29,019 nt of DNA from Caulobacteraceae bacterium UBA5005. Lineage in GTDB: Bacteria; Pseudomonadota; Alphaproteobacteria; Caulobacterales; Caulobacteraceae. Below, piece by piece: positions 15,262 through 23,237 of this stretch. The stretch is from the NCBI GenBank assembly GCA_002398405.1, contig DGYN01000120.1:1567-30585 (forward strand). The letters are read 5' to 3'. Made by a program: the position numbers and the translations under genes. Under the pieces are notes generated by a model. That model was not told the DNA's origin and did no database searches. It was given only the letters and a program-made list of their open reading frames with translations. The stretch's first letter is position 1, and the number at the start of each line of letters is the position of its first letter.

Positions 15262-15596
15262 ATCGCCGCCGCACCCGTCTCGCCGGTCCTGATCCGGACC
15301 GCGTCCAGGACCTCCAGCACGAAGATCTTGCCGTCGCCGATCTTGCCGCTGTTGGCGGCGGTGCGGATCGCCTCGACCGCCGCCGCGGCCTTGTCGTCGG
15401 CGACCACGGCCTCCAGCTTCACTTTCGGCAGGAAGGCGACCTTGTATTCGGCGCCGCGGTAGATCTCGGTGTGCCCCTTCTGACGGCCGTAGCCGCGCAC
15501 CTCGGTCACCGTTAGACCCTCGACGCCCACCTCGGAGAGGGCGTTCCTGACCGGGTCCAGCGCGAAGGGCTTCACCATCGCCATAACCAGTTTCAT
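15258..15596 (-). CDS. glnK: Nitrogen regulatory protein P-II (GlnK)
   Basis: A 112-aa PII signal protein of standard length. The T-loop contains the uridylylation site Y51 within RGAEYKVAFLPK; the region GRQKGHTEIYRG precedes it, and the C-terminal signature GKIGDGKIFVLEVLDAVRIRTGE is complete. PII proteins sense 2-oxoglutarate, ATP/ADP and, by GlnD uridylylation, glutamine; the GlnK branch blocks the AmtB channel when ammonium is plentiful. GGAGAG lies 6 nt before the ATG. It follows amtB by 14 nt on the same strand, which supports the GlnK rather than GlnB assignment, although amtB-first is the reverse of the arrangement in E. coli. The operon probably responds to NtrC, but no clear NtrC or sigma-54 site was seen. 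Confidence 0.95.
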   Translation of the reverse strand: MKLVMAMVKPFALDPVRNALSEVGVEGLTVTEVRGYGRQKGHTEIYRGAEYKVAFLPKVKLEAVVADDKAAAAVEAIRTAANSGKIGDGKIFVLEVLDAVRIRTGETGAAAI

Positions 15597-15610
15597 GAAT
15601 GTCTCTCCAA

Positions 15611-16828
15611 TTAGGGGGTGTAGGCCCGCTCACCATGATGGGTGAGGTCGAGGCCGTCTTCGACGTGTTCAGGCTTGGCGCGCAGCCCGACTGTGAACTT
15701 GCAGAGCAGCACAATGGCCGCACTTGCGACTACCGACCAGGCGACAGTGACCCCGATGCCGATCGCCTGGACGCCCAGCTGGCTGCCCATATCCTTGGCG
15801 TTGGCCTCCCAGCCGCCGCCGCCGATGGCGGGGGACGCCAGGACCGCGGCCAGCAGGGTGCCAAGGATGCCTCCCACGCCATGCACGGCGAAGACGTCGA
15901 GGCTATCGTCGATCTTGCAGCGATGGCGGATGAACTCGACCGCCAGGTAGCAGACGGTGGCGCCCGCCGCCCCGAGGATTACGCCGCCCACCGGGCCGAC
16001 AAAGCCTGAGGCAGGGGTGACGGTGGCCAAGCCTGCCACCACGCCGGTGACCATGCCGACCATGGAGGGCTTGCCAAAGCGCACCCACTCGATGACCGCC
16101 CAGACCAGGCCCGCGGTGGAGGCGGAGAGGTGAGTGGCGGTGATCGCCATGCCGGCCGAGCCGTCAGCGGCGAGCGCCGAGCCGCCGTTGAATCCGTACC
16201 AGCCGACCCACAGCATCCCCGCGCCGATCATGGTCATGCCGGGGTTGTGCGGCGGCTTGAGTTCCGTCGGGAAGCCATCGCGGCGGCCGAGGAAGGCGGC
16301 GATGACCAGGGAGGAGACGCCGGCGGTCGCGTGGACCACCAGGCCGCCCGCGAAATCCATGACGCCCATCTTCTGCAGGAAGCCCCCGCCCCAGACCCAG
16401 TGAGCCACCGGGGCATAGACCAGGAGTAGCCAAAGCGAGCTGAACAGGAGGACCGCGCCGAACTTGATCCGCTCGACATAGGCGCCGACGATCAGGGCCG
16501 GGGTGATGATCGCGAAGGTCATCTGGAACATGAAGAAGACGGTCTCGGGCAGCGCGCCCGACTGACTGTCTTTGGTGACCCCCGTGAGCATCGCCTTGGC
16601 CGTGTCGCCGATGTAGGCGCCGGTCCCGCTGAAGGCCAGGCTGTAGCCGATCAAGAGCCACAACACCGAGGCCAGGCAGGCGATCGCCACGCAATGCATC
16701 ATCACTGAAAGGGTGTTCTTCACCCGCACCAGCCCTGCGTAGAACAGAGCCAGGCCCGGCAAGGTCATGAACAGGACCAGGGCCGTAGCCGTCAGGATCC
16801 ACGCCGTATTGGCGCCGTTGAGTTCCAT
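15611..16828 (-). CDS. amtB: Ammonium transporter AmtB
   Basis: A 405-aa Amt/MEP/Rh channel with about eleven transmembrane helices. The pore twin histidines are present as H166 (GGLVVHATAG) and H316 (VFAVHGVGG), and the structural Asp is D158 in MDFAGG. The signature AITATHLSASTAGLVWAVIEW and the early FYAGLVRVKNTLSVMMH are typical. It conducts ammonium across the inner membrane under nitrogen limitation and is gated by the GlnK encoded 14 nt downstream. ATG 16828 has GGGGGAA just upstream and gives a mature-like N-terminus without a cleavable signal peptide. The in-frame ATG at 16891 would add 21 polar residues and was rejected. The 178-nt gap to the divergent acyl-CoA dehydrogenase gene holds no gene. 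Confidence 0.94.
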   Translation of the reverse strand: MELNGANTAWILTATALVLFMTLPGLALFYAGLVRVKNTLSVMMHCVAIACLASVLWLLIGYSLAFSGTGAYIGDTAKAMLTGVTKDSQSGALPETVFFMFQMTFAIITPALIVGAYVERIKFGAVLLFSSLWLLLVYAPVAHWVWGGGFLQKMGVMDFAGGLVVHATAGVSSLVIAAFLGRRDGFPTELKPPHNPGMTMIGAGMLWVGWYGFNGGSALAADGSAGMAITATHLSASTAGLVWAVIEWVRFGKPSMVGMVTGVVAGLATVTPASGFVGPVGGVILGAAGATVCYLAVEFIRHRCKIDDSLDVFAVHGVGGILGTLLAAVLASPAIGGGGWEANAKDMGSQLGVQAIGIGVTVAWSVVASAAIVLLCKFTVGLRAKPEHVEDGLDLTHHGERAYTP

Positions 16829-17006
16829 GGCATTCCCCCGTTTCTTAAGGCCCGACGGCCGGCAGGCGATTCTTTGGGCGCCCGCGCTCAAAAACTATGC
16901 GTCAATATGGCGGCGCACAAGTCGAGCTTTGAAGGGTTGTGGCCGTTGCGAAACAGGACGCGGGAGGCTAACCACGCGGGTCTGCAGTTAGTGGGGTTTT
17001 CGACTC

Positions 17007-18104
17007 TTGGCCGTCCTTACCGAAGAACAGAACATGCTGCGCGACGCCGCGCGGGCCTGGACCCTGGAAAAATCTCCCGTCAGCGCGCTTCGCAAGGTCC
17101 GCGACCAGAAGCTGCCGCTCGGCTTCGATCCGGCCCTGTGGTCGGAAATGGGCGAGATGGGCTGGGCCGGGGTGGTCATCCCCGAGGAATACGGCGGTTC
17201 TGCTTTCGGCTACGTCGGCCTTGGACTTATCCTCGAGGAGACCGGCCGCACCCTGACCGCCAGCCCCCTGCTCTCCTCGGCGCTCGCCGCCGCCAGCGCC
17301 CTGATGATCGGCGGCTCGGAGGCCCAGAAGGCGGAGTGGCTGCCGAAAATCGCCAGCGGCGAGATCGTCGCCGCCCTGGCTGTCGACGAGGGCGCCCATC
17401 ACGCCCCAGAGAAAGCGGCGACCTCCGTCACCGGCGGCGTTCTTTCCGGCAAAAAGACCTTCGTCTTTGAAGGCATGGCGGCCGATCTCTTTATCGTCTC
17501 GGCCACGGTCGACGGCGAGGTTTGTCTGGTGCTCGTCCCCGCCACCGCCAAGGGCGTGTCGCGCGCCGCCCAAAGGCTCGCCGATTCCCGCGGCCACGCG
17601 ACTGTTCTCTTCGACAAGGTGGAGGTTGGGGCGGACGCGGTCCTGTCCGGCGGCTATGCAACCCTGGAACAGACCCTCGACCGGGCCCGCGCCGGCCTTT
17701 CCGCCGAGATGCTGGGCGCAGCGACCCAGGCCTTCGAAGTGACCCTGGAATACCTCAAGACCCGCCGCCAGTTCGGCCAGCTGATCGGCAGCTTCCAGGC
17801 CCTGCAGCATCGCGCCGCCAAGATGTACACCGACCTGGAACTGACCCGATCGGCGGTGGAAGCGGCGCTCGCCGCCATCGACGACAACGCCAACAATGTC
17901 CCCGAACTCGTCTCGCTCGCCAAGGCCCGGGTCGGCGACACCCTGCACCTGGTGTCCAACGAGATGGTGCAGATGCACGGCGGCATCGGCATGACCGATG
18001 AGCACGATGCGGGGCTCTATCTGAAGCGCGCTCGGATCGCCGAGGCGGCCTTCGGCGGCCAAACCTACCATCGCGACCGCTACGCTAGGATTCACGGCTA
18101 CTAG
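17007..18104 (+). CDS. Acyl-CoA dehydrogenase family protein
   Basis: A 365-aa flavoprotein of the acyl-CoA dehydrogenase superfamily, slightly shorter than the usual 380-400. Domains in order are an N-terminal helical domain (LTEEQNMLRDAARAW, then IPEEYGGSAFGYVG), a short middle beta domain (about 120-215) in which the usual FAD-contacting WITNA-like segment is degenerate, and a C-terminal helical domain (RRQFGQLIGSFQALQHRAA and MQMHGGIGMTDEHDAGLYLKRA). The obvious catalytic glutamate is not evident, so it may belong to a divergent branch (for example steroid side-chain type FadE subunits, which act as heteromers). The start is TTG at 17007, since this reproduces the family N-terminus; the next in-frame ATG would remove part of the first helix. 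It stands alone, divergent from amtB. Confidence 0.87.
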   Translation: MAVLTEEQNMLRDAARAWTLEKSPVSALRKVRDQKLPLGFDPALWSEMGEMGWAGVVIPEEYGGSAFGYVGLGLILEETGRTLTASPLLSSALAAASALMIGGSEAQKAEWLPKIASGEIVAALAVDEGAHHAPEKAATSVTGGVLSGKKTFVFEGMAADLFIVSATVDGEVCLVLVPATAKGVSRAAQRLADSRGHATVLFDKVEVGADAVLSGGYATLEQTLDRARAGLSAEMLGAATQAFEVTLEYLKTRRQFGQLIGSFQALQHRAAKMYTDLELTRSAVEAALAAIDDNANNVPELVSLAKARVGDTLHLVSNEMVQMHGGIGMTDEHDAGLYLKRARIAEAAFGGQTYHRDRYARIHGY

Positions 18105-18207
18105 GCCTCGCCCGCAAGCCGCCGGACGGCCCTGCGCCCGGCAGGCTGTATTCCTGCGCCTAATGTCGGGCGCACGACAGAAATAGCTTGGCCGTTCAGC
18201 TAGGTGG

Positions 18208-18232
18208 GAACGTGACAGTAAGATTCACGTTC
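18208..18232. promoter_or_regulatory. Perfect inverted repeat upstream of Crp/Fnr-type regulator
   Basis: GAACGTGA (18208-18215) and TCACGTTC (18225-18232) are perfect reverse complements separated by 9 nt, and the second arm ends 8 nt before the regulator's ATG. It may be an operator (autoregulation by the Crp-like protein is plausible, as GTGA/TCAC half sites are typical), although the spacing is wider than the usual N6. It could also act as a leader hairpin near the ribosome site. Confidence 0.55.
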
Positions 18233-18240
18233 TTTCCGGC

Positions 18241-18972
18241 ATGGCGACATCATTGGCACAGACAAAAAATAGATTGCTGGCCGCTCTGCCTCGTGAAGAG
18301 TTCGCGTCCCTTTCATCTCAGCTGATCCAGATTGATCTGGAGAAGGGGCGCCTTCTTGCTGATCCTGGCGATCCCATAACCCATATATACTTTCCGATAG
18401 ACACAGTCGTCTCGATCATGACCTTGATGGAGAGCGGCGAGGCTATTGAATCGGCGACCATCGGGCGCGAAGGCGCCTATGGCCTGCTGGCTGCGGTCGC
18501 CCCGCGCGAGGCGCAAAGCCGGGCGATCATTCAGGTGCCGGGCCGCGCCTATCGCATTGGCGCCAGCGCCCTGCACGAGTTCTGGAAAACCAGCGCCACT
18601 TTACGGTCCCTTGTCGACCGCCACACCGACGCCCTTTTCGCCCACGCGGCGCAGTCGGTGGCCTGCAACGCCCTGCACTCGGTGGAGGCGCGGTTTTGCC
18701 GCTGGCTGCTGTCCTGCCGCGACCGGATCGACGTCGACACCGTCAACCTGACCCAGGAGTTCCTGGCCGACATGCTGGGCGTGCAGCGGACCACGGTGAC
18801 GGCGGTCGCCCGTTCCCTCCAGGCCAAAGGCCTGATCCGCTATCGCCGGGGCGTGGTGGACGTCCTCGACCGGCCAAGCCTCGAGGCGGGCGCCTGCGAG
18901 TGCTACAGCGCCGTGCGCCGCGTCTACAACAGCCTGGTGCCCGCCGTTGCACAGCCGGACAAGGTCGCCTAG
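18241..18972 (+). CDS. Crp/Fnr family transcriptional regulator
   Basis: A 243-aa regulator. Residues 15-110 form a cyclic-nucleotide-binding-like beta barrel (GRLLADPGDPITHIYFPIDTVVSI, then ATIGREGAYGL). A dimerisation helix follows, then a winged helix-turn-helix at about 171-210 (TQEFLADMLGVQRTTVTAVARSLQAKGLIRYRRG). The family is the HTH_Crp_2 type that is abundant in Caulobacterales and rhizobia. The cNMP phosphate-binding Arg-Ser motif of true CRP is not present and there is no N-terminal Cys cluster for an FNR iron-sulfur centre, so its ligand is unknown. A perfect inverted repeat lies just upstream. The coding region ends exactly where the RND pump gene's stop begins on the other strand, with no intervening base. 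Confidence 0.9.
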   Translation: MATSLAQTKNRLLAALPREEFASLSSQLIQIDLEKGRLLADPGDPITHIYFPIDTVVSIMTLMESGEAIESATIGREGAYGLLAAVAPREAQSRAIIQVPGRAYRIGASALHEFWKTSATLRSLVDRHTDALFAHAAQSVACNALHSVEARFCRWLLSCRDRIDVDTVNLTQEFLADMLGVQRTTVTAVARSLQAKGLIRYRRGVVDVLDRPSLEAGACECYSAVRRVYNSLVPAVAQPDKVA

Positions 18973-21900
18973 CTATTCGGCCAGATTCGGCGCCGGCGCA
19001 TCCCTGGGCGTGATGAAGCGGCTGAAGAACGGCTTCATCTTGGCTTCCATGTCATCGACGATTTCGTAGACCACCGGCACGATAAGCAGGGAAAGCAAGG
19101 TCGAGCTGATCAGGCCACTGATCACCGCCACGGCCATGGGTTGCCGGAACTCAGCGCCGGAGCCGAACCCAATCGCGGTCGGCAGCATACCGGCCATCAT
19201 GGCCAAGGTCGTCATAACGATCGGCCGCGCCCGCTCGTGGCAGGCTTCCAAGATGGCGTCGCGCTGGCTCATGCCCTCGCGCTCGCGCTCGATGGCGTAT
19301 TCCACGAGCAGGATCGAGTTCTTGGCCGCCAGGCCCATGAGCATCAGGAAGCCGATCAGCGACGGCATATCGACCGCCAGGCCCATGACCAACAGACCAA
19401 CGATGGCGCCGCCCAGCGCGAGCGGCAGGGCCGATAGGATGATGATCGGTTTGAAGAAGCTGCGGAACAGCAGCACCATGACGCCGTAGACAAGGAAGAT
19501 GCCGCCGACGATCGCCAGGGCGAAGCCGAGGAACAGCTGCTGCGAGGCCTGCTGCTCGCCAGCGACTGCGGTGGTGACGCCCTCCGGCAGGTTCTTCATG
19601 ATTGGCAGATTATCCGCCTGCGACTGCGCGTCGCCCGACGCCACCCCTCCGGTAACCTCGGCCCGGACGGTGACCTGACGCTTGCGGTCGAAGCGGTCGA
19701 TCTGCGCCGGTCCAGCCTGGAACTCGATGTCGGCGACCGTGTCCAGTGTCGTTGGCTGACCACTGGCGGTGGGGACCAGCATGGAGCGCAGGGTCGGCAG
19801 ATCGGCCCGGTATTCCTCCGGCAGGCGGACGCGGATCGGCACGCGCCGCTCGCCGTCGGTAAGCTTGGCGACGTTGGCGTCGATGTCCCCGACCGTGGCG
19901 ATGCGCGCCAGCTGCGCGAGGTCCAGGGCGGTGACGCCCAACTGCGCCGCCTCCTCGTCCTTGGGACGGATGACGATCTCGGGTCCGGACGGCGGCGTTG
20001 AGCGGCGCGGATCGGACAGGAACGGCAGGGTCCGCATCTCCCGCTGCAGCTGCAGGGCGGCGGCGTCGAGCTTTTCGCCGTCATCGCTGGTCAGGATGAT
20101 CACCGTGCCGCTGCTGCCAAATCCGGCCGCGGCGAAGCTGACCCGCGCATCGGGAACCGTCGCGAGTTCGGGCAGCATCTGGTCGCGGATTTCGGGAATC
20201 CGCGGACGGTCGTCGTGGCGAAGGACGGCGGTCACCGTCGCGCGGTTGGCGCCGCTCGGCCCGGTGCTGGAGGTCCCGGACTGATCGAGCGCGCCGGCGC
20301 CGACCTGGATAAAGACCTGCTCGGTCTCATCGCGATTCTCGACGATGCGGGCCACGGCGTAGGCGGCTTGAGCAGTCTGTTCGACGGTTGCGCCGGGAGG
20401 CGTCTGGATATCGACCGTATAGAAGTCGGGATTGCCCTCGGGGACCAGGCCCGCCGGGAGCTTGAAGACAATGGCCGCGCCTATGGCGCCGAAGAAGGCG
20501 ATGCCGCCGATGATGCAGGAGAGGATGCGGTGGCGAAGCGCCCAGTGCAGGGACCTCTCATAGAAGGCCGGCAGGGGCTTCCTGGGGTGCGGCTCCTTGG
20601 CCGACATGAAATAGGCCGCCAGGAGGGGCGTCAGGAACCGGGCGACCACCAGGGAGAAGAGCACGGCGACGCAGACTGTCATGCCGAACTCCTTGAAGAA
20701 CTGACCGGGGATGCCAGGCATGAAGGAGACGGGCAGGAACACGACGAAGATCGCGAAGGTGGTGGCGATGACCGCCAGGCCAATCTGGTCGGCCCCTACG
20801 AGGGCGGCGTAGTACGGCCTTTCCCCCCGGAAAATCCGCTTTTCGATGTTCTCGATCTCGACGATGGCGTCATCCACCAGGATGCCGATGACCAGCGTCA
20901 AGGCCAGCAGGGTCACCATGTTGAGCGAGAAGCCCAGCAGCGCCATGACCGCGAAGGTCGGGACCAGGGAGGTCGGCATGGCGATGGCGGTGATCAGGGT
21001 GGCGCGCCAGTCGCGCAGGAACAGCCAGACCACAAGGGAGGCCAGCAGCATGCCCTCAAGCATGGTGTGTTTGGTGGCCTCGAACCCGTTTCGCGTCTCA
21101 TAGACGGTGCCGAAGATCTTAGTGGCCGTGACGCCCTTGTTCTTGGCCTGGATCTCTTCCAGGGCCTTGTCGACCGCGTCCTCGACGTCGACGTCGCTGG
21201 CTTCCTTGGTCTTGTAGAGCTCAAAGCCGATGGCCGGGCGGCCGTCCAAAAGGGCGAAGCGGCGGATCTCGCTGGACCCGTCGCCGACCGTGGCGACGTC
21301 GCTGAGCTTTACATAGCGGCCGCCGGCCACGGGAATGGAGAGGTCGCGCACCTGATCGGTGGTGACTGCGGCGCCCAGGACCCGCACCGTCTGCTCGCGC
21401 CCGCCCACCGAGACCCGGCCGCCAGCGGCGTCGGTGCTGACCTGCATGATCGCGGCGTTGATCATCGGGGCGGTGACGCCCATGGCCGACATGCGCACCG
21501 GATCGATGACGATGTTGATCTCGCGGTCGACGCCGCCGACCCGGCTGATACGGGCGACGCCCGGCAGACCCTGCAGTTGACGGGCGAGGTCATTGTCAAT
21601 GAACCAGGAGAGCTCCTCCATCGACATGTCCGGCGCGGCGACCGCGTAGGTAGTGATCGAGGTGTCCGTCATCTCGATGCGCTGGACCACCGGCGCCTCG
21701 ATTTCGCGGGGAAGTTCGCTGCGGACCTGGTCGACGCGCGACTGCACCTCGTCGGCGGCTTTCTGGACATCGTAGCCGATCTCGAACTGGACCATGGTCG
21801 TCGAGACGCCCTGGGTCACTGTCGACTGCAGAATGTCGATCCCGGCGATGGAGGCGATGGAATTCTCGATCGGCCGGGTGACCTGGTTTTCGATTTCCGA

Positions 21901-22077
21901 GGGCGCCGCACCGGGCTGGACGACAGTAACGGCCACGGCGGGGAATTCGATGTCGGGGAACTGCTTGACCGGCAGCATGCTGTAGGCTGCGGTCCCGCCA
22001 ATCATCAGGGCGATGAACAGCAGGATGACGGGGATCGGATTTTCGATCGCCCACGCGGATATGCGCATGTTCCTCAT
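18973..22077 (-). CDS. RND multidrug efflux pump, HAE1-type inner-membrane transporter
   Basis: A 1034-aa trimeric proton-driven pump of AcrB/MdtB type. The N-terminal helix (ENPIPVILLFIALMIGG) and the porter-loop FPDIEFPAVAVTVVQPGAAPSEIE are typical. TM4 has the proton-relay acidic pair D402/D403 in GILVDDAIVEIENI, and TM10 has Lys in LMGLAAKNSILLVEYA. The twin Asp and the lack of heavy-metal signature residues point to hydrophobic organic substrates. Length is normal. It is the last gene of a three-gene operon; its start overlaps the stop of the adaptor gene by ATGA, so synthesis is coupled. The real start could also be Met4. Opposite-strand open frames of several hundred codons inside it are composition artefacts. 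Confidence 0.94.
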   Translation of the reverse strand: MRNMRISAWAIENPIPVILLFIALMIGGTAAYSMLPVKQFPDIEFPAVAVTVVQPGAAPSEIENQVTRPIENSIASIAGIDILQSTVTQGVSTTMVQFEIGYDVQKAADEVQSRVDQVRSELPREIEAPVVQRIEMTDTSITTYAVAAPDMSMEELSWFIDNDLARQLQGLPGVARISRVGGVDREINIVIDPVRMSAMGVTAPMINAAIMQVSTDAAGGRVSVGGREQTVRVLGAAVTTDQVRDLSIPVAGGRYVKLSDVATVGDGSSEIRRFALLDGRPAIGFELYKTKEASDVDVEDAVDKALEEIQAKNKGVTATKIFGTVYETRNGFEATKHTMLEGMLLASLVVWLFLRDWRATLITAIAMPTSLVPTFAVMALLGFSLNMVTLLALTLVIGILVDDAIVEIENIEKRIFRGERPYYAALVGADQIGLAVIATTFAIFVVFLPVSFMPGIPGQFFKEFGMTVCVAVLFSLVVARFLTPLLAAYFMSAKEPHPRKPLPAFYERSLHWALRHRILSCIIGGIAFFGAIGAAIVFKLPAGLVPEGNPDFYTVDIQTPPGATVEQTAQAAYAVARIVENRDETEQVFIQVGAGALDQSGTSSTGPSGANRATVTAVLRHDDRPRIPEIRDQMLPELATVPDARVSFAAAGFGSSGTVIILTSDDGEKLDAAALQLQREMRTLPFLSDPRRSTPPSGPEIVIRPKDEEAAQLGVTALDLAQLARIATVGDIDANVAKLTDGERRVPIRVRLPEEYRADLPTLRSMLVPTASGQPTTLDTVADIEFQAGPAQIDRFDRKRQVTVRAEVTGGVASGDAQSQADNLPIMKNLPEGVTTAVAGEQQASQQLFLGFALAIVGGIFLVYGVMVLLFRSFFKPIIILSALPLALGGAIVGLLVMGLAVDMPSLIGFLMLMGLAAKNSILLVEYAIEREREGMSQRDAILEACHERARPIVMTTLAMMAGMLPTAIGFGSGAEFRQPMAVAVISGLISSTLLSLLIVPVVYEIVDDMEAKMKPFFSRFITPRDAPAPNLAE

Positions 22078-23237
22078 TTGCGCGCGGCCTTGGTTTGACC
22101 CGTGGGCGCCGCCAGAGGCGCCGTGACCGGAACGGGCTTCACCAGGTCTCCCTGCAGCACGAAGGAGGTGGCGCCGATCAGGACCAGGGTCCCGGAGGGC
22201 GGGCCGGACAACAGCTCAACATAGCCGCCACCGCGCCTGCCGGTGCGGACCTTGACCTCCTGCACACGGTTGCCCTGACCGACCACCATCACGGTGGCGC
22301 CGTCGGCGGTGTAGCTCACGGCTGTTTCAGGAACCGCCAAGGCCGGAGCGCCGGCCCCGCTGAAGGTGGCCGATCCGAAGCCGCCGGGACGCAGGCCGGG
22401 CTGGGGCGGCAGGGCGACACGGACTTCGCCAAGCTTGGTCTGGGTGTTTACCGAGGGGCTGATCAGGCGGACCGTCCCCTGGATGCGGCGGGCGTCCGGC
22501 AAGGTCACTGTCGCGCCGCTGCCCGGCCGGATGGAGGCGATGGACGATTCCGGAGCCTGGGCGGCAAGCTCAACCAGGCCATCGCGAGCGATGCGGAACA
22601 TGGGCGTGGCGCCGCCGGCCGAAAGGTCGCCGGGGCGCACAGTGCGCTCCAGGATCAAGCCCGCGACCGGCGCGCGCACCTGCATCTTTGAGGCGCGGGT
22701 CTTGAGGTCCGCCAGACCCGCGGCCTGGGCCAGGGCGGCGGCCCGGCTGCTTTCCGCCTGGAAGCGGCGCTGTTCGATCTGTTCCTGAGCCAGAGCCCCC
22801 GAGTTATCCAGGCCGGCGACACGGGCGGCCTGGGCGGCGGCCTGTTTGGCGGCGACCTCGGCCTGGGCGAGGAGCGCCGTCTGCTGATCGATCTGCGAAC
22901 GCAGGAGCGCATCGTCGAGTTCGACGAGGATCTGGCCCTGACGCACATAGTCGCCCATGTCGGCGAGCACGCGGGAAACGCGGAACCCCGTGATTTCGGC
23001 GCTGACCGCGGCCTCCTCCCGGCTGACCAGCTGGCCGGAGGCGACGACGCCGCCTTCGATGGCCCGAACCTCGACCGGCGCGACCTTCACCGACCGGGCG
23101 GCGCCGGCGGGAGCCTTGGTCTTGGCGTCTTTGGCCTTGTCGTCATCCGGCCCGCCGCAGGCCGACAGGACGCCGAGCGCCAAGGCCGCGATCACCACGA
23201 TGGTCGAGTTCTTCTTGCTCATAAGGTTGGCGCTCAT
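22074..23237 (-). CDS. RND efflux periplasmic adaptor (membrane fusion lipoprotein)
   Basis: A 387-aa HlyD/AcrA-type adaptor. The N-terminus is a lipoprotein signal with lipobox LSAC (C27). An acidic/lysine linker follows, then the first half of the lipoyl domain (GGVVASGQLVSREEAAVSAEITGFRVSRV), a helical hairpin rich in Ala/Gln (about 115-190), the second lipoyl half (ASKMQVRAPVAGLILERTVRPGDLSAGG) and beta-barrel and membrane-proximal domains (RIQGTVRLISPSVNTQTKLGEVRV). It links the pump to the outer-membrane channel. The start at 23237 sits in an ATGA overlap with the upstream NodT gene; an alternative ATG at 23222 is also compatible with the lipobox. Its stop overlaps the pump start. Confidence 0.93.
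   Translation of the reverse strand: MSANLMSKKNSTIVVIAALALGVLSACGGPDDDKAKDAKTKAPAGAARSVKVAPVEVRAIEGGVVASGQLVSREEAAVSAEITGFRVSRVLADMGDYVRQGQILVELDDALLRSQIDQQTALLAQAEVAAKQAAAQAARVAGLDNSGALAQEQIEQRRFQAESSRAAALAQAAGLADLKTRASKMQVRAPVAGLILERTVRPGDLSAGGATPMFRIARDGLVELAAQAPESSIASIRPGSGATVTLPDARRIQGTVRLISPSVNTQTKLGEVRVALPPQPGLRPGGFGSATFSGAGAPALAVPETAVSYTADGATVMVVGQGNRVQEVKVRTGRRGGGYVELLSGPPSGTLVLIGATSFVLQGDLVKPVPVTAPLAAPTGQTKAARK

Noticed and set aside
16898..16917. TGCG-N12-CGCA as an NtrC site upstream of amtB
   Set aside because: Only four bases per arm pair and the NtrC consensus is not otherwise matched; no TGGC-N8-TGC sigma-54 promoter was found near it.
18118..18165. GC-rich hairpin(s) after the acyl-CoA dehydrogenase gene as a terminator
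   Set aside because: Short stems such as CCTGC-GCCCG-GCAGG exist but no T-tract follows, so they are not distinguishable from chance in this GC-rich sequence.
20215..22098. 627-codon open frame on the plus strand
   Set aside because: It lies antisense to the complete RND pump gene, has Asp/Gly/His/Arg-biased low-complexity sequence and no recognisable domain; it is a high-GC shadow frame.
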